Positions 5,282 through 8,943 of a stretch of 8,943 bases of DNA are shown in pieces. Position 1 is the first letter of the stretch. Each line of letters begins with the position of its first letter. The notes below the pieces were generated by a model. The model saw only the letters and a list, made by a program, of their open reading frames with translations. It was not told the DNA's origin and did no database searches. A program made the translations under genes and the position numbers. The stretch spans positions 1 through 8,943 of the forward strand of contig QWPO01000045.1 in assembly GCA_003669255.1 (NCBI GenBank). Direction: 5' to 3'. This stretch comes from Planctomycetota bacterium. Its GTDB lineage: Bacteria; Planctomycetota; Planctomycetia; Pirellulales; UBA1268.

Positions 5282-5710
5282 ATGGCAACGGCTGAAGCAA
5301 CGCGTGAATTCTCCAAGGACACCATGGACCTCGGCGACAAGATCGTTGGCCTGACGCTGAAGGCGGCCAAGGAATTGTCGGACTACCTCGACGAAGTTCA
5401 CGGGATCAAGCCGGCGGCCGGCGGCGCGGTCATGATGGCGGCTCCGGGTGCTGGTGCTGGCGGCGGTGCTGCCGGCGGCGGTGAGGCCCCCGCCGAGAAG
5501 ACCGAGTTCGACGTGGTTCTGGAGAACTTCGGCGACAACAAGATCGGCGTCATCAAGGTCGTGCGTGCCGCGACCGGTCTGGGGCTCAAGGAAGCCAAGG
5601 ACCTGGTCGAAGGCTGCCCGGCCAAGGTGAAGGAAGGCATCTCGAAGGCCGATGCCGAGAAGCTCAAGAAGGAGCTGGAAGAGGCCAAGGCAAAGGTCTC
5701 GATCAAGTAA
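5282..5710 (+). CDS. rplL: 50S ribosomal protein L7/L12
   Basis: L12 forms the flexible stalk dimers that recruit EF-Tu and EF-G and stimulate their GTPase activity. The protein has 142 residues; the usual length is 120-130. The dimerisation domain is at about 16-42 (LGDKIVGLTLKAAKELSDYL). A Gly/Ala-rich hinge (43-72) contains GAGAGGGAAGGGEAP (56-70). The factor-binding C-terminal domain (73-142) has KIGVIKVVRAATGLGLKEAK (87-106). The ATG at 5282 follows AAGGA (5268-5272) by 9 nt. A second ATG at 5324 (codon 15) also has a good Shine-Dalgarno, AAGGAC (5315-5320), and would give a 128-residue protein. I prefer the first because the residues before Met15 look like planctomycete L12 starts I recall. 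Confidence 0.96.
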   Translation: MATAEATREFSKDTMDLGDKIVGLTLKAAKELSDYLDEVHGIKPAAGGAVMMAAPGAGAGGGAAGGGEAPAEKTEFDVVLENFGDNKIGVIKVVRAATGLGLKEAKDLVEGCPAKVKEGISKADAEKLKKELEEAKAKVSIK

Positions 5711-5745
5711 GAATCTGCAGAAATACCGCGTCGGTGCCCGGGTCA

Positions 5746-5774
5746 TTGGCCACCCGGTCGCCGAACGGTATAGT
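5746..5774 (+). promoter_or_regulatory. Candidate sigma-70-type promoter for rpoB
   Basis: TTGGCC (5746-5751, four of six consensus bases) is separated by exactly 17 nt from TATAGT (5769-5774, five of six). Transcription would start near 5781 and give a leader of about 150 nt before rpoB. A dyad, CCGGGT (5738-5743) with ACCCGG (5752-5757), flanks the -35 box, which lies in the space between its arms. The leader itself (5781-5912) contains no structure I can assign. The promoter would let rpoB be expressed apart from the ribosomal genes upstream. Confidence 0.5.
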
Positions 5775-5930
5775 TTTTGCGTTCTCGATCGTCCCGACGC
5801 CTTGCCTACCCCTCCAGTCCGGCCGCTTCGACCTGGCCCGTCGAGTCGGCGCTGGTCCTGATTCAGCGATTGTCGTCCCTGCGCCCGCGTGCGCACCAGT
5901 CGCCGCACCCCCAAGAGGAGTTTCCACTCT

Positions 5931-8943
<3,013 letters not shown>

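Noticed and set aside
5140..5295. 51-codon frame in the rplJ-rplL spacer, overlapping the rplL start by 14 nt
   Set aside because: It has no Shine-Dalgarno and no recognisable protein features. Translational coupling to rplL is conceivable but unsupported.

Overview
The window is a conserved translation and transcription locus of a high-GC bacterium, with every gene on the + strand. The order is tRNA-Gly(UCC), tRNA-Thr(GGU), tuf, tRNA-Trp(CCA), secE, nusG, rplK, rplA, rplJ, rplL and the first 1004 codons of rpoB. The proteins point to Planctomycetota, probably a Pirellulales-like lineage. The main reasons are an EF-Tu with a non-standard switch I (SYADIAKGGTVRD...KTVTIAVSHVEY), L11 with PPVGTSLGRFGINLGQFVQQF, SecE with YKRNQGRIARQ before its first helix, and EGTNIGLI in RpoB. 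This placement rests on remembered family sequences, not on a search.

Layout. Positions 14-238 hold two tRNAs separated by an A/C-rich linker. Positions 239-385 form the tuf leader, with repeated ACACGTT heptamers and a consensus -35 hexamer. tuf (386-1585) is followed by a very strong GC hairpin without a T-tract. rpmG, found next to secE in many bacteria, is not present here. tRNA-Trp (1762-1834) precedes secE (1971-2447), nusG (2513-3271), rplK (3313-3738), rplA (3804-4484, GTG start), rplJ (4532-5083) and rplL (5282-5710). The rplJ-rplL gap is long (198 nt). A 220-nt gap before rpoB carries the best promoter candidate in the window (TTGGCC-17-TATAGT). rpoB starts at 5931 and runs off the end inside a lineage-variable insertion. 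No gene-free stretch exceeds 300 nt.

How the genes work together. The tRNAs and EF-Tu supply aminoacyl-tRNA to the ribosome. L11, L10 and L12 form the GTPase-associated stalk, where EF-Tu and EF-G act, and L1 forms the opposite stalk. NusG and RpoB belong to the transcription machinery, and NusG can couple RNA polymerase to the ribosome. SecE is a core subunit of the SecYEG translocon. The order matches the classic tufB-secE-nusG-rplKAJL-rpoBC arrangement.

I see no mobile element, CRISPR array, defence system or new gene cassette. The points worth a second look are lineage-specific changes inside core proteins: EF-Tu switch I and hydrophobic gate, L11 Pro26 to Thr, a three-repeat L10 tail and an acidic NusG extension. 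Unexplained regulatory structure in the spacers is the other.
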